A DNA stretch of 64,000 nt from Thermoleophilia bacterium SCSIO 60948 (GTDB lineage: Bacteria; Actinomycetota; Thermoleophilia; Solirubrobacterales; 70-9). Both the position numbers and the translations under genes were made by a program. Location: positions 1,666,001-1,730,000 of the forward strand of contig CP053031.1 of assembly GCA_021496505.1 (NCBI GenBank), in the 5' to 3' direction. Positions 16,749-27,015 of this stretch are shown here, in pieces (within the stretch, counting starts at the first letter, position 1; each line of letters starts with the position of its first letter). Under the pieces are notes generated by a model. The model searched no databases. It had not been told where the DNA came from and worked only from the letters and a program-made list of their open reading frames with translations.

Positions 16749-18650
16749 TCAGCCGCGAGCGCGGATGATGCGCTCGGCGAGCTCGGCTCGCTGGCGGTGC
16801 AGGGTGACCGGGGGATCCCCCCCGCCGCGTTCGGCGGCGGCGATCTTGCGCTCGAGCATCGCCTGCTCGAGCTGGAGGAAGTTGACCTCGATCGCCTCGG
16901 GGCTGGCGGGCTCGGAGTTCGCCTCGAGGACGATCGCGCTGACCATCGCGACGAGCTCCTCGTCGTCGTGCGGCAGCTCGCTCGCGGGGTCCTCGAGGTG
17001 TTCGAGGAGCCAGTCGCGGGCTCGTCGCGCGAGCGGCGTCAGGTGGGCGTTGGTGAGCCTGCCGAGCATCTCGCGCCCGGGGTTCGGCGCGGCCACGCAC
17101 ATCGCGAGAAGCGCCCGCTCGCGACGCTCGAGTCCGCTGAGCGCCACGGGAACGCGGGCGTGGGCCTCGCTGGGCGGAGCGTCGGGCTCGGGACCGGGGT
17201 CGCCGTCGAGCATCGGGTCCGGTCCCGGGTCGCCTGGACCCCCGGACTGGCCGCGCGCCGGAGCCGGGGCGAGCTTCGGCATCGCCGGCTTCGGCGCCGC
17301 GGCCGGTCTGGGACGCTCATCGCTCCGTCCCGCCCCGCGCTTGGCCGCTTCGCGCACCCGGCGCGATACCAGCCCCGCGTCGGCTCGGAGCCGCTCGATC
17401 ACCTCGCGCTCGAGCTCCGTTCGGGTGATCGACTCGGGCATCGCCGCCAGCACCGGCGCGACCTCGTCGAGCGCCCGGTCCCGGCCTGTCGGCGACTCGA
17501 GATCGGCGTCGGAGAGCAGCGCCCGGACGTGGAACACCGGCAGCTCGTCGGCCGTCGAGATCAACTCGCGGAAGCGCTCGGCGCCGCGCTCTGCGTCAGC
17601 CGCGAGCATGTCGGCGGGGTCCTCGCCCTCGGGCATCGACGCGACGCGCAACCGCACCCGCTTGCCGCGCGCGACGCCCTGGGCCCGCAGCATCGCTTCG
17701 CGCCCGGCGCGGTCGGCGTCGAGCGCGAGCACGACCTCCTCGGTGTGCTGGGCGAGCTGGCGGACCTGATCGGGCGTGATCGCGGTGCCCATCACGGCAA
17801 CCGCCTCGCCGATCCCCGCCTGGTGGAGCGCGAGCACGTCGGTGTAGCCCTCGACGACCACCGCTCGCCCGCGCTTGGCGATCGCCGGGCGCGCCTTGTC
17901 GATAGCGAACAGGATCTCCTTCTTGCGAAACAGCTCGCCCTCAGGTGAGTTCACGTACTTCGGCTTCTGGTCCGGGCGCAGCGCCCGGGCGCCGAAGCCG
18001 AGCGGCCGCCCACGCGCGTTCGCGATCGGGAACGTGATCCGCGAGCGAAACCGGTCGTAGACCGAGCCCTTCTGGTTTCGCACGAGCAGCCCCGAGCGCT
18101 CGAGCTCCTCCGGCTTGAACCCGGCCTCCTGACCGCGGATCAGGACCGTGTCCCAGGCGCTCGGAGCGAAGCCGACGCCGAACTCGCGCAGGACCTCCTC
18201 CCCCAGTCCGCGCTCGGCCAGGTACTCACGCGCCTTCGCCGCCTCGCTCGAGTTCCAGAGGTATGCGGAGTAGAAGGACCCGACCCGATCGAGCACCTCA
18301 CCGAGTCGCGCCCGGCGCTTGCGGGCGCGCTCCTCCTCAGGGTCCTCGGCGCCCCGGTCCAGCTCGACGCCGAAGCGCTCGGCGAGCCACTCCGTCGCCT
18401 CTGGGAACGTCAGCCCCTGCTTCTCCTCGACGAACTTGAAGACGTCCCCGCCCGCCCCGCAGCCGAAGCAGTAGTAGAGCTTCTCCGCCGCCTGGACCGA
18501 GAACGACGGCGAGCGCTCGTCGTGGAACGGGCACAGCCCCGTGAACCGGTCCCCGGAGCGCCTCAGGTCCGTATGGGCGGAGACGACCTCGACCATGTCC
18601 GCCGCCTCGCGGACGCGGTCGATCGAGCCGCGCGTGATCTGACCCGCCAC
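16749..18650 (-). CDS. dnaG: DNA primase
   Basis: 633 residues, GTG start, full length for bacterial DnaG. The CHC2 zinc-binding domain has C40, H43, C61 and C64 (CPFH, YYCFGC). The RNA polymerase/Toprim core follows with VVVEGYTDVLALHQAG and the metal-binding LALDADRAGREA. A proline- and acid-rich linker leads to a C-terminal helicase-binding region. It makes RNA primers for replication. Only 5 bp separate it from the dgt gene upstream, an arrangement seen in many actinobacteria. Confidence 0.96.
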   Translation of the reverse strand: MAGQITRGSIDRVREAADMVEVVSAHTDLRRSGDRFTGLCPFHDERSPSFSVQAAEKLYYCFGCGAGGDVFKFVEEKQGLTFPEATEWLAERFGVELDRGAEDPEEERARKRRARLGEVLDRVGSFYSAYLWNSSEAAKAREYLAERGLGEEVLREFGVGFAPSAWDTVLIRGQEAGFKPEELERSGLLVRNQKGSVYDRFRSRITFPIANARGRPLGFGARALRPDQKPKYVNSPEGELFRKKEILFAIDKARPAIAKRGRAVVVEGYTDVLALHQAGIGEAVAVMGTAITPDQVRQLAQHTEEVVLALDADRAGREAMLRAQGVARGKRVRLRVASMPEGEDPADMLAADAERGAERFRELISTADELPVFHVRALLSDADLESPTGRDRALDEVAPVLAAMPESITRTELEREVIERLRADAGLVSRRVREAAKRGAGRSDERPRPAAAPKPAMPKLAPAPARGQSGGPGDPGPDPMLDGDPGPEPDAPPSEAHARVPVALSGLERRERALLAMCVAAPNPGREMLGRLTNAHLTPLARRARDWLLEHLEDPASELPHDDEELVAMVSAIVLEANSEPASPEAIEVNFLQLEQAMLERKIAAAERGGGDPPVTLHRQRAELAERIIRARG

Positions 18651-18655
18651 GACCG

Positions 18656-19678
18656 CTACCCCATGCGCTCGAAGCTCGCGAGCGCGAAGCGGTCGGTCAT
18701 CCCAGCCACGTAGTCGACCGTCGCCTGCAGGTCGCCGGTTCCGCCGTCGACCGGACGCTCGAGCAACTCGTCGAACAGGCGTCGCAGCGATCCGGTCACG
18801 CGCTCGAGCTCACCGCGGGCGGCGCTCCCCAGGTAGACGCGCTCGAACATGAACTCACGCAGCCGCAACATCGCCCCGCCGACCTGCTCGGACTGGCCGA
18901 TGTCGCCGGCCGCGGCGGAGTGTTCGACGATGTCGCGTACGAGCGTGTCGATCCGCCTCGAACCGGTGTGGCCGAGCAGCTCGATCTCCGCAACGGGCAG
19001 GTCTCCGACCGAGATGACGCCGGCGCGCACCGCGTCGTCGATGTCGTGGTTGATGTAGGCGACCCGGTCGACCAGCCGCACGACCCGGCCCTCGAGCGTC
19101 GCCGGGGTCTCCTCGCCGGTGTGGCGAAGGATGCCGTCGCGAACCTGCTCGGTGAGGTTGAGCCCGGCTCCGTCGCGCTCGAGGTGGTCGACGACACGCA
19201 GCGAGTGGCGGTTGTGGCGAAAGCCCTCGCCGCCGTGGTCGCGGACCGCCTCGTCGAGCGCGGTCTCGCCGATGTGACCGAACGGCGGGTGCCCTAGGTC
19301 GTGCCCCAGTCCGATCGCCTCGGTCAGGTCCTCGTTCAGGCCGAGCGCCCGCGCGACGGTCCGCGCGACCGCCGAGGTCTCGAGCGTGTGCGTGAGACGG
19401 GTGCGGTAGTGGTCGCCCTCGGGCGCGATGAAGACCTGCGTCTTGTGCTTGAGGCGCCGGAACGCCTTCGAGTGGACGATCCGGTCGCGGTCGCGTGCGA
19501 ACGGCGTGCGCACGGGGCTGTCGGGCTCGGGGACGGCTCGACGGGCGGGGTAGGACCGTGCGGCCGGTGCCCAGAGGAACCCTTCCTCGATCGCCCTGAC
19601 CCGCTCCTCGAGCGGACGCACAGGGCTCGGCGCCGGCGCGCCGCCCGCCTCGGTCTCTTCCGCTTCGAGTGAGCTCAT
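18656..19678 (-). CDS. dgt: Deoxyguanosinetriphosphate triphosphohydrolase-like protein
   Basis: 340 residues from ATG. The HD-domain metal site is visible as RLTHTLETSAVARTV and GLGHDLGHPPFGH, with the family motif DRDRIVHSKAFRRLKHKTQV before it. Dgt-type enzymes hydrolyse dNTPs to deoxynucleosides and triphosphate and so tune nucleotide pools. It is probably cotranscribed with dnaG downstream. Confidence 0.92.
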   Translation of the reverse strand: MSSLEAEETEAGGAPAPSPVRPLEERVRAIEEGFLWAPAARSYPARRAVPEPDSPVRTPFARDRDRIVHSKAFRRLKHKTQVFIAPEGDHYRTRLTHTLETSAVARTVARALGLNEDLTEAIGLGHDLGHPPFGHIGETALDEAVRDHGGEGFRHNRHSLRVVDHLERDGAGLNLTEQVRDGILRHTGEETPATLEGRVVRLVDRVAYINHDIDDAVRAGVISVGDLPVAEIELLGHTGSRRIDTLVRDIVEHSAAAGDIGQSEQVGGAMLRLREFMFERVYLGSAARGELERVTGSLRRLFDELLERPVDGGTGDLQATVDYVAGMTDRFALASFERMG

Positions 19679-19736
19679 GAGCCCGATCAGGATAGGCCCG
19701 GGCGCCGCGCCGTTCGCTCCCCGCGGGCGGGCCGGG

Positions 19737-20471
19737 TCAGGTCCGGGCGGGGCGATTCATCCACGGCATGTCGGCGCTCCTCAAAACGAGGTAGGAGAGC
19801 CAGATCGCGAGCGCGAAGACCGGCAGCCCCATCGCCGTGCGGACGACCCCGAGCGCCACGACCGAGCCGGCCAGGTAGAGCGGGAGCTGAACCGCGAGCC
19901 GGGTCAGGAACATCCCGACCCAGATCCAGCTCGCGCGGCTGTAGGCCCGGACCTGGTGCGGGTCGGAGCGCCACTCCATCCCGCCGCCCGTCAGCGGCCC
20001 CATGATCACGCCGATCAGGGGCCAACGCACGAGGATCGAGATCGCGTAGGCGGCGGCATAGCCGGCGTTCAACAGCAGGCCGGGCAGGAAGAAGTCCTCG
20101 GCACGCCCCGTCCGGCTGGCGATGAACGCCGAGATCCCGACGCCGATCAGGCCGGCGAGCGCGAACTGCGTCGTCTCGCGACGGAAGACCCTGATCGCGG
20201 CGAAGACGGCCGCGACCCCGACCGCCGCCCAGGCGGCGGGCGGTATCTCGTTCGATCCGAGCGAGTAGACCGCGACGAAGACGATCCCCGGAGCCACCGA
20301 CTCGGCGATCCCATAGGGACCGCCCATCGCCTGCATCAGGTCCGGCTGCTCGCCCTCCTCGAGCGCCTCCTCCTCGACCGCCCCGGCGTGGACGCCGCCG
20401 TCGGGTGCCCCCGGGTCGGCGGGAATCCGGTCGCGACGTCGCGGGCTCGGCTCGTCCTCGTGCTCGCTCAC
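19737..20471 (-). CDS. DUF3159 family membrane protein
   Basis: 244 residues, GTG start. An acidic N-terminus of about 45 residues is followed by five or six membrane helices. The family marks are MQAMGGPYGIAESVAPGIVF and ILVRWPLIGVIMGPLTG, with WRSDPHQVRAYSRASWIWV. DUF3159 proteins occur throughout actinobacteria and resemble the intracellular septation protein A family, but have no established function. It lies 22 bp after recO on the same strand. Confidence 0.82.
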   Translation of the reverse strand: MSEHEDEPSPRRRDRIPADPGAPDGGVHAGAVEEEALEEGEQPDLMQAMGGPYGIAESVAPGIVFVAVYSLGSNEIPPAAWAAVGVAAVFAAIRVFRRETTQFALAGLIGVGISAFIASRTGRAEDFFLPGLLLNAGYAAAYAISILVRWPLIGVIMGPLTGGGMEWRSDPHQVRAYSRASWIWVGMFLTRLAVQLPLYLAGSVVALGVVRTAMGLPVFALAIWLSYLVLRSADMPWMNRPART

Positions 20472-20493
20472 GCCTCGATTGTCGCGAACCGCG

Positions 20494-21204
20494 TCAGGCG
20501 GCCGCGCCCAGTCGGACGTGGGCGTGGTGCTCGAGCGTGTCGGAGATCGCCCGTTCGGCCAGGCGGAGCGTCCGCGGATCGGCCGCCGGCGTCTCGCTCA
20601 GCGGCTTGGAGAGGACCCCGACCATGAACTCGTGCGCGGCGGCGGAGAGTCCGAACCCCGACCCTTCGCAGGCTCCGCAGACGACGCCCCCGGCGGCCCC
20701 GGAGAAGCCGGAGAGCTCGTCGCGCTCCCCACAGAGCGCACACGCCGCGAGCTCGGGGGCGAATCCGGCGACGAGCGCGAGCTTGAGCCGGAACGCCAGC
20801 GCATCGGCGAGTTCGTGGCGACCGGAGTCGAGCATCGTCAGGTAGCGGCAGAGCAGGTTGTATGCGGCCGGGTTCGGCTCGATCGAGTCGAACAGGCGCA
20901 GGACCGCCTCGCAGCCGCGCGCCGCCGCGGCGATCGCCGGTCCGTCGCGGCGCAGCCGCGAGTAGCCGTCGACCGTCGCGGCCGAGGTCACGGTGAGCAG
21001 CTCGCTTCGCCCCTCGTAGAGAACCATGTCGATGCGAAAGAACGGTTCGAGCCGACCGCCGAACCGCGACTTCGGCTTGCGGGCACCTTTCGCGATCGCG
21101 TTCACGCGGCCCTTGGCCGGCGTGTAGAGGTGCAGGATCCGATCGGCCTCGCCGAACCGGATCGAGCGCAGCACCACCGCCTCCGTCTTCACCTGCCCGG
21201 CCAC
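20494..21204 (-). CDS. recO: DNA repair protein RecO
   Basis: 236 residues, GTG start that shares a base with the mutM stop codon (TAGTG). The N-terminal OB-fold begins KTEAVVLRSIRFGEADRILH and continues with LYTPAKGRVNAIAKGARK. The C-terminal zinc-binding module has CALCG and VVCGAC. RecO loads RecA with RecF and RecR in gap repair. Translational coupling to mutM groups two DNA-repair functions. Confidence 0.93.
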   Translation of the reverse strand: MAGQVKTEAVVLRSIRFGEADRILHLYTPAKGRVNAIAKGARKPKSRFGGRLEPFFRIDMVLYEGRSELLTVTSAATVDGYSRLRRDGPAIAAAARGCEAVLRLFDSIEPNPAAYNLLCRYLTMLDSGRHELADALAFRLKLALVAGFAPELAACALCGERDELSGFSGAAGGVVCGACEGSGFGLSAAAHEFMVGVLSKPLSETPAADPRTLRLAERAISDTLEHHAHVRLGAAA

Positions 21205-22142
21205 TAGACCGATTGTCGCCGAGCGGCAGGACGGCGCCGGGCGCGCCTGCGGAGCCGTTTCTGGCAGACCGGGCAGAAGTAGGTCGAGCGCCCGCCGACG
21301 ACGATCCGCCGGATCACGCCGCCGTCCTCGCGCGGGCAGGCCTCCCCCTCGCGGGTGTGGACGGCGAACTCGTCCTGCATCGAGCCCTTCTCTCCGCGCG
21401 CGTCGCGGTAGTCGTCGATCGAGGCGCCGCCGTTGGCGAGACCGGCCTCGAGGGCCTCGACGATCCCGGCGCGGAGCGCCTCGTGGTGCTCGGGGCGCAT
21501 CGATCCGGCGGGCGAGAGCGGGTGAAGGCGCGCGAGCCAGAGCGCCTCGTCGGCGTAGATGTTGCCGATCCCCGCGATCCCGCCCTGGACGAGCAGGAAC
21601 GACTTGAGCGGCGCACGGCGGCCGGCCGCGAGACGACCGATCGCCTCCGCCGTCAACTCGTCGGTAAGCGGCTCGATCCCGACACGGCTGCGCAGGTGCT
21701 CGTCGATCCCCTCGCCCTCGAGCAGCACGCCGGTGCCGAAGCGGCGCGGATCGGTGAACAGGACGCGCCCACCGTCGTCCATCTCGAACCAGAAACGCAG
21801 GTACTTCGCGTCCGGGCTTGATTCATACAGGCGAGGCATCCCGAGACGGTCGACCTCGGTCAGCTCGGCGTCGAGCGCCGACCCCGGCGGCCGGAGGATG
21901 AAGTTCCCCGTCATCCGCAGGTGCATGACCAGCGCCCGCTCGCCGTCGAGTTCCATGACCAGGTACTTGCCGCGGCGCCTGACCGCCTCGATCCGCGCCC
22001 CCTCGAGCGCATCCTCGATCAGCTCGGGCGACTCCGGCTCACACCAGCGTGGATCGAGGATCCGGGCCTCGACGATCCGCCGTCCGACGACTCCTGGCTC
22101 GAGCTGCGTGCGGACGGTCTCGACCTCGGGAAGCTCGGGCAC
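21204..22142 (-). CDS. mutM: Formamidopyrimidine-DNA glycosylase (Fpg/MutM)
   Basis: 312 residues. The N-terminal catalytic PELPEVETVR (Pro2, Glu3) and the conserved lysine in RRGKYLVMEL mark a bifunctional glycosylase/AP lyase removing 8-oxoguanine. The helix-two-turn-helix (GIAGIGNIYADEALW) is intact. The C-terminal zinc finger is odd: C269, C290 and C293 are present but the expected second cysteine at 272 is Glu (CPRED instead of CxxC). Zinc binding may be altered or use another ligand. Confidence 0.93.
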   Translation of the reverse strand: MPELPEVETVRTQLEPGVVGRRIVEARILDPRWCEPESPELIEDALEGARIEAVRRRGKYLVMELDGERALVMHLRMTGNFILRPPGSALDAELTEVDRLGMPRLYESSPDAKYLRFWFEMDDGGRVLFTDPRRFGTGVLLEGEGIDEHLRSRVGIEPLTDELTAEAIGRLAAGRRAPLKSFLLVQGGIAGIGNIYADEALWLARLHPLSPAGSMRPEHHEALRAGIVEALEAGLANGGASIDDYRDARGEKGSMQDEFAVHTREGEACPREDGGVIRRIVVGGRSTYFCPVCQKRLRRRARRRPAARRQSV

Positions 22143-22193
22143 CGGGCCCGTTCTACCAGCGGCGCGGCGGGCTCAGCCCGTTCGAGCCGAGCG

Positions 22194-22400
22194 TCAGGAG
22201 GCGAAGCGGCGACGCACGCCGGCCATGCGGTTGCTGAAGGCCAGCGGCACAAGCGCGAGCGAGCGCGTGCGCCGGACCACGCGACGTCGCGCCTCCGAGC
22301 CGACGCCCCGGGCACCCGCCCGCAGATCGGCGGCGGTCGGCCGGCGCTCGAGCCGCGGCGCGTAGGCGAGCGCGATCAGGATCAGATCGAGTCCGGGCAT
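22194..22400 (-). CDS. Small basic hypothetical protein between xerD and mutM
   Basis: 68 residues from an ATG preceded by a good GGAGG site 4 bases upstream (CTAGGAGGACCGATG). A short hydrophobic start (LDLILIALAYAP) is followed by a strongly basic, Arg-rich remainder. It starts 8 bp after the xerD stop and reads in the same direction, which supports a real coupled gene. I recognise no family. Confidence 0.5.
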   Translation of the reverse strand: MPGLDLILIALAYAPRLERRPTAADLRAGARGVGSEARRRVVRRTRSLALVPLAFSNRMAGVRRRFAS

Positions 22401-22408
22401 CGGTCCTC

Positions 22409-23380
22409 CTAGGTCGCTCGCGGGTGGGCCGCGAAGTAGACGGTCTTGATCTCCTCGCCGGAGAGGTGCGTGTAGAGCTGGGTCGTCGCGACGTCGGCGT
22501 GGCCGAGCATCTCCTGCACGGAGCGCAGGTCGCAGCCTCCGGAGAGCAGGTGTGTGGCGAAGGTGTGGCGCAGCGTGTGTGGGCTCATCCGGGAATCGAG
22601 GCCGACGTCCTGCGCGTGGCGCTGGATGATCTTGTAGAGCCCCTGCCGCGTCAGCGCCCCACCACGGAAGTTGACGAACAGCTTCGCCTCAGGCCGGCGC
22701 TCGGTCAGCTTCGGGCGCGACTCGCGCAGGTAGCGCCGGATCGCCGTGGCGGCCGCGCCGCCGACGGGGACGATCCGGTCCTTCGAGCCCTTGCCGCGGG
22801 GGCGGACGAAGCCCTCGTCGAGGTCGATATCGGTCATCTCGAGGCCGACCGCCTCCGAGACCCGCAGCCCACAGCCGTACATCAGCTCGAGCAGCGCCCG
22901 GTCGCGGATCGCGATCGGGTCCGAGCCCGAGATCGCCTCGACGAGACGGGTCACCTCGCCGTGCGTCAGGACCTGGGGAAGCTTTCGCTGCCGGGCCGGC
23001 GAGGCGAGACGTGCCGTCGGATCCTCATCGACGACCTCCTCGCGGCGCAGGTGGCGGTAGAACGAGCGCAGGCACGCCGCCTTGCGGTTGACGGTCGCGG
23101 GCGAGCAGGGATGGCGCGGCTCGCCGTCCTCGGTCTCCGGTCCACTCCCCGCCAGCTCGGCGAGGAACTCTGTCACCTGGGTGCCGGACGCCTCCGTGGC
23201 GGAGATGCCGCGGCGGGCGAGAAATCCGCCGAACTGGAGCAGGTCGGTGCGGTAGGCGTCGAGTGTGTTGCGGGCGAGGCCGCGCTCGAACTCGAGATAG
23301 GCGAGGAAGTCGAGGACGAGCTCTTCGAAGCGACCGTCCGCGCCGCCGCCCTTCCTGTCGTCGTGTACCGCGATCGCCAC
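22409..23380 (-). CDS. xerD: Tyrosine site-specific recombinase, XerD-type
   Basis: 323 residues, GTG start. It has the N-terminal SAM-like core-binding domain (FLAYLEFERGLARNTLDAYR) and the catalytic domain with the first Arg in ELMYGCGLRVSEAVGL. The box II HTLRHTFATHLLSGG and nucleophile in LGHADVATTQLYTH complete it. Xer recombinases resolve chromosome dimers at dif. A roughly 15-residue insertion before the catalytic domain is the only irregularity. XerC versus XerD cannot be separated by eye; XerD is the better guess. Confidence 0.88.
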   Translation of the reverse strand: MAIAVHDDRKGGGADGRFEELVLDFLAYLEFERGLARNTLDAYRTDLLQFGGFLARRGISATEASGTQVTEFLAELAGSGPETEDGEPRHPCSPATVNRKAACLRSFYRHLRREEVVDEDPTARLASPARQRKLPQVLTHGEVTRLVEAISGSDPIAIRDRALLELMYGCGLRVSEAVGLEMTDIDLDEGFVRPRGKGSKDRIVPVGGAAATAIRRYLRESRPKLTERRPEAKLFVNFRGGALTRQGLYKIIQRHAQDVGLDSRMSPHTLRHTFATHLLSGGCDLRSVQEMLGHADVATTQLYTHLSGEEIKTVYFAAHPRAT

Positions 23381-23432
23381 GGCGCCGAGATACGCGCCGC
23401 CGGGCGCGCTCCCTGCCGCTGCAAGGGCGCCG

Positions 23433-23969
23433 TCAGCCGCGCGAGCGCTCGGCGAGGATCTCGCGCAGCATCGCCAGCGCGATCAGCGACTTCGCGTCGC
23501 TCGACTCGTCGAAGGCGGCATCGATCTCGCCGAGCGGCCACGGGGTGATCTCGATCCGCTCCGACGCGATCGGCTCGTGGTCCGGGTCGTCGCTCAGTCC
23601 CTCGGCGAGGAACACGGTGACCTCCTCCTCGAGTAGACCCGGACTCATGTAGAAGCTCTTGAGCTCGGTCCAGTGCTCCGCGATCTTGCCGATCTCCTCC
23701 GAGAGCTCGCGCTGCATGCACTCGAGTCGAGACTCGCCCTCGACGTCGAGCTTTCCGGCCGGCACCTCGAGCGTCGAGGCCTCCCCGACCGCCTCGCGCG
23801 GCTGGCGGACGAGCCAGACGGACTCGTCGTCGATCGCGAGCGCGGCGACCGCGCCCGGATGGGTGACGACCTGGCGCTCTGCCTCCTCGCCGTCGCCGTG
23901 GTCGAAGACGTCGATGCGAACCGATGCGATCGGCCCCTCGTAGACGGTCTCGCTCGAGATTCGCTTCAC
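23433..23969 (-). CDS. Nudix hydrolase, ADP-ribose pyrophosphatase-like
   Basis: 178 residues from the GTG that overlaps the M20 peptidase stop. The Nudix box reads GKLDVEGESRLECMQRELSE followed by EIG, with one extra residue before the first Glu, as in many actinobacterial ADP-ribose pyrophosphatases. WLVRQPREAVGEASTLEVPAG just upstream is typical of that subgroup. The enzyme would cleave ADP-ribose or another nucleoside diphosphate derivative. It is coupled to the peptidase upstream. Confidence 0.85.
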   Translation of the reverse strand: MKRISSETVYEGPIASVRIDVFDHGDGEEAERQVVTHPGAVAALAIDDESVWLVRQPREAVGEASTLEVPAGKLDVEGESRLECMQRELSEEIGKIAEHWTELKSFYMSPGLLEEEVTVFLAEGLSDDPDHEPIASERIEITPWPLGEIDAAFDESSDAKSLIALAMLREILAERSRG

Positions 23970-25093
23970 CGCTCCGCGCCCTCCCCCGCCGCCCGCACGA
24001 TCTGGTCGCAGACGGCGAGCATCTCGACGAGCCTGTCGGCGGCGACGGACTCCTGCGGCGTGTGCGGGGCCTCGGTCCCGTTGGCGAGCAGGATCGCGTC
24101 GAAGCCGTTCTTTCGCAGGGCGTTCGCGTCCGAGCCGCCGCCGGTCGAGCGCTCGACGACGGTGTGCCCCGAGCGCTCGAGCCCGCCGCGAGCGAGTGCT
24201 CGGGCGCGACTGTCGGACGGGACCTCGTAGGCGCGGAACATCTCCCAGACGTCGCAGTCGACATCGGCGCTTCGCTCCGACCCGGCCCACGTGCAGGCGT
24301 CGACCATTCGCCCGACGACGTCGCGCGCCTCGCGGTCGTCGAGCGAGCGCGCCTCGGCGTCGACGCGGCAGTGCCCGGGGACGACGTTCGTCGCGGTCCC
24401 GCCCGAGATCACGCCGACGTTGGCCGTCGTTCGCTCGCTCAGGCGGCCGAGCTCCATCGCCTCGATCGCCGCCGCGGCGGCCTCGATCGCCGACACGCCC
24501 GCCTCCGGCGACATACCTGCGTGGGACTCGGCGCCCTCGAAGTCGGCGAGCAGGCGCATGTAGGTCGGCGCCGCGGTGATCAGCTCGCCGATCGGCGTCG
24601 CGTGGTCCATGACGAAGCCGACGTCGGAGCGAAGCGCCGACGTGTCGAGCGCGTGCGCTCCGCGCAGCCCGTCCTCCTCGGCGACGCTCAGCACGATCTC
24701 GATCCCGACCGGCGGCGGCATCGGCGCCTCGGACCAGCGGATCGCGAGCTCGACGGCGACCGCGACCGCGGCCTTGTTGTCGGCCCCGAGGATCGTCGGA
24801 CCCGCCGAGCGGAAGACGCCGTCCTCGCCGAAGCGAACCTCGATCGGCTGCGGGTGCGGCACCGTGTCGAGGTGGACGCAGAACATGATCGAGGCGTCCG
24901 AGCTCCCGGCGAGGTGGGCGATGCGATTGCCGCAGCCCGCTCGGGCGGGACCCTCGCTGTCGTCCTCGCGGACGTCGAACCCGGCCGCGGTCAGCTCGGC
25001 CGACTGCCAGTCGCCGACCTCGCGCTCGGAGCCCGTCGGGCTCGGGATCTCACACAGCTTCGCGAAGCGGTCGAGGAGGCGCGCGTCGCTCAT
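23966..25093 (-). CDS. M20 family peptidase (PepT-like)
   Basis: 375 residues, ATG start. Metal-binding signatures are FCVHLDTVPH, GADNKAAVAVAVELA and VAEEDGLRGAHALD, and the dimerisation domain and final STGGGSDANAL segment follow in order. This is the co-catalytic zinc exopeptidase family that includes tripeptidase PepT. It probably acts on short peptides in the cytosol. It overlaps the Nudix gene by 4 bp and follows pyrG by 35 bp. Confidence 0.87.
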   Translation of the reverse strand: MSDARLLDRFAKLCEIPSPTGSEREVGDWQSAELTAAGFDVREDDSEGPARAGCGNRIAHLAGSSDASIMFCVHLDTVPHPQPIEVRFGEDGVFRSAGPTILGADNKAAVAVAVELAIRWSEAPMPPPVGIEIVLSVAEEDGLRGAHALDTSALRSDVGFVMDHATPIGELITAAPTYMRLLADFEGAESHAGMSPEAGVSAIEAAAAAIEAMELGRLSERTTANVGVISGGTATNVVPGHCRVDAEARSLDDREARDVVGRMVDACTWAGSERSADVDCDVWEMFRAYEVPSDSRARALARGGLERSGHTVVERSTGGGSDANALRKNGFDAILLANGTEAPHTPQESVAADRLVEMLAVCDQIVRAAGEGAER

Positions 25094-25128
25094 CGCCGCA
25101 GATCCTCGCAGGCGGGCGCGCGCGGCCG

Positions 25129-26814
<1,686 letters not shown>

Positions 26815-26893
26815 AGGTGCTCTCCAGGGTCGTTCGAGGGGTCGGTCGAGCGGGCGGCGGTCATGGATGCGACGCTCGGATCCCTCACTTCAA

Positions 26894-26976
26894 GCGAGTT
26901 TAAGGCTCGCCCGGACGGAAGTCCGGACGGGCCGCGGGGGCGTCCGGATAACCCCGCTAGCAGCGAGAAAACTCGC
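26894..26976 (-). promoter_or_regulatory. Three consecutive hairpins in the recN-pyrG gap
   Basis: The 201-bp gap holds, in minus-strand order, GCGAG-TTTT-CTCGC (26976-26963), CCGGAC-TTCC-GTCCGG (26926-26911) and GCGAG-CCTTAAA-CTCGC (26910-26894). The first and third share identical arms, so the first GCGAG could instead pair with the last CTCGC and enclose the middle hairpin. A pyrG leader or recN 3' structure is possible. No terminator T tract follows. Confidence 0.45.
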
Positions 26977-27015
26977 CGAGCCAAGCCGGTGGAAGCGATG
27001 GAGGCGAGGCGGTGG

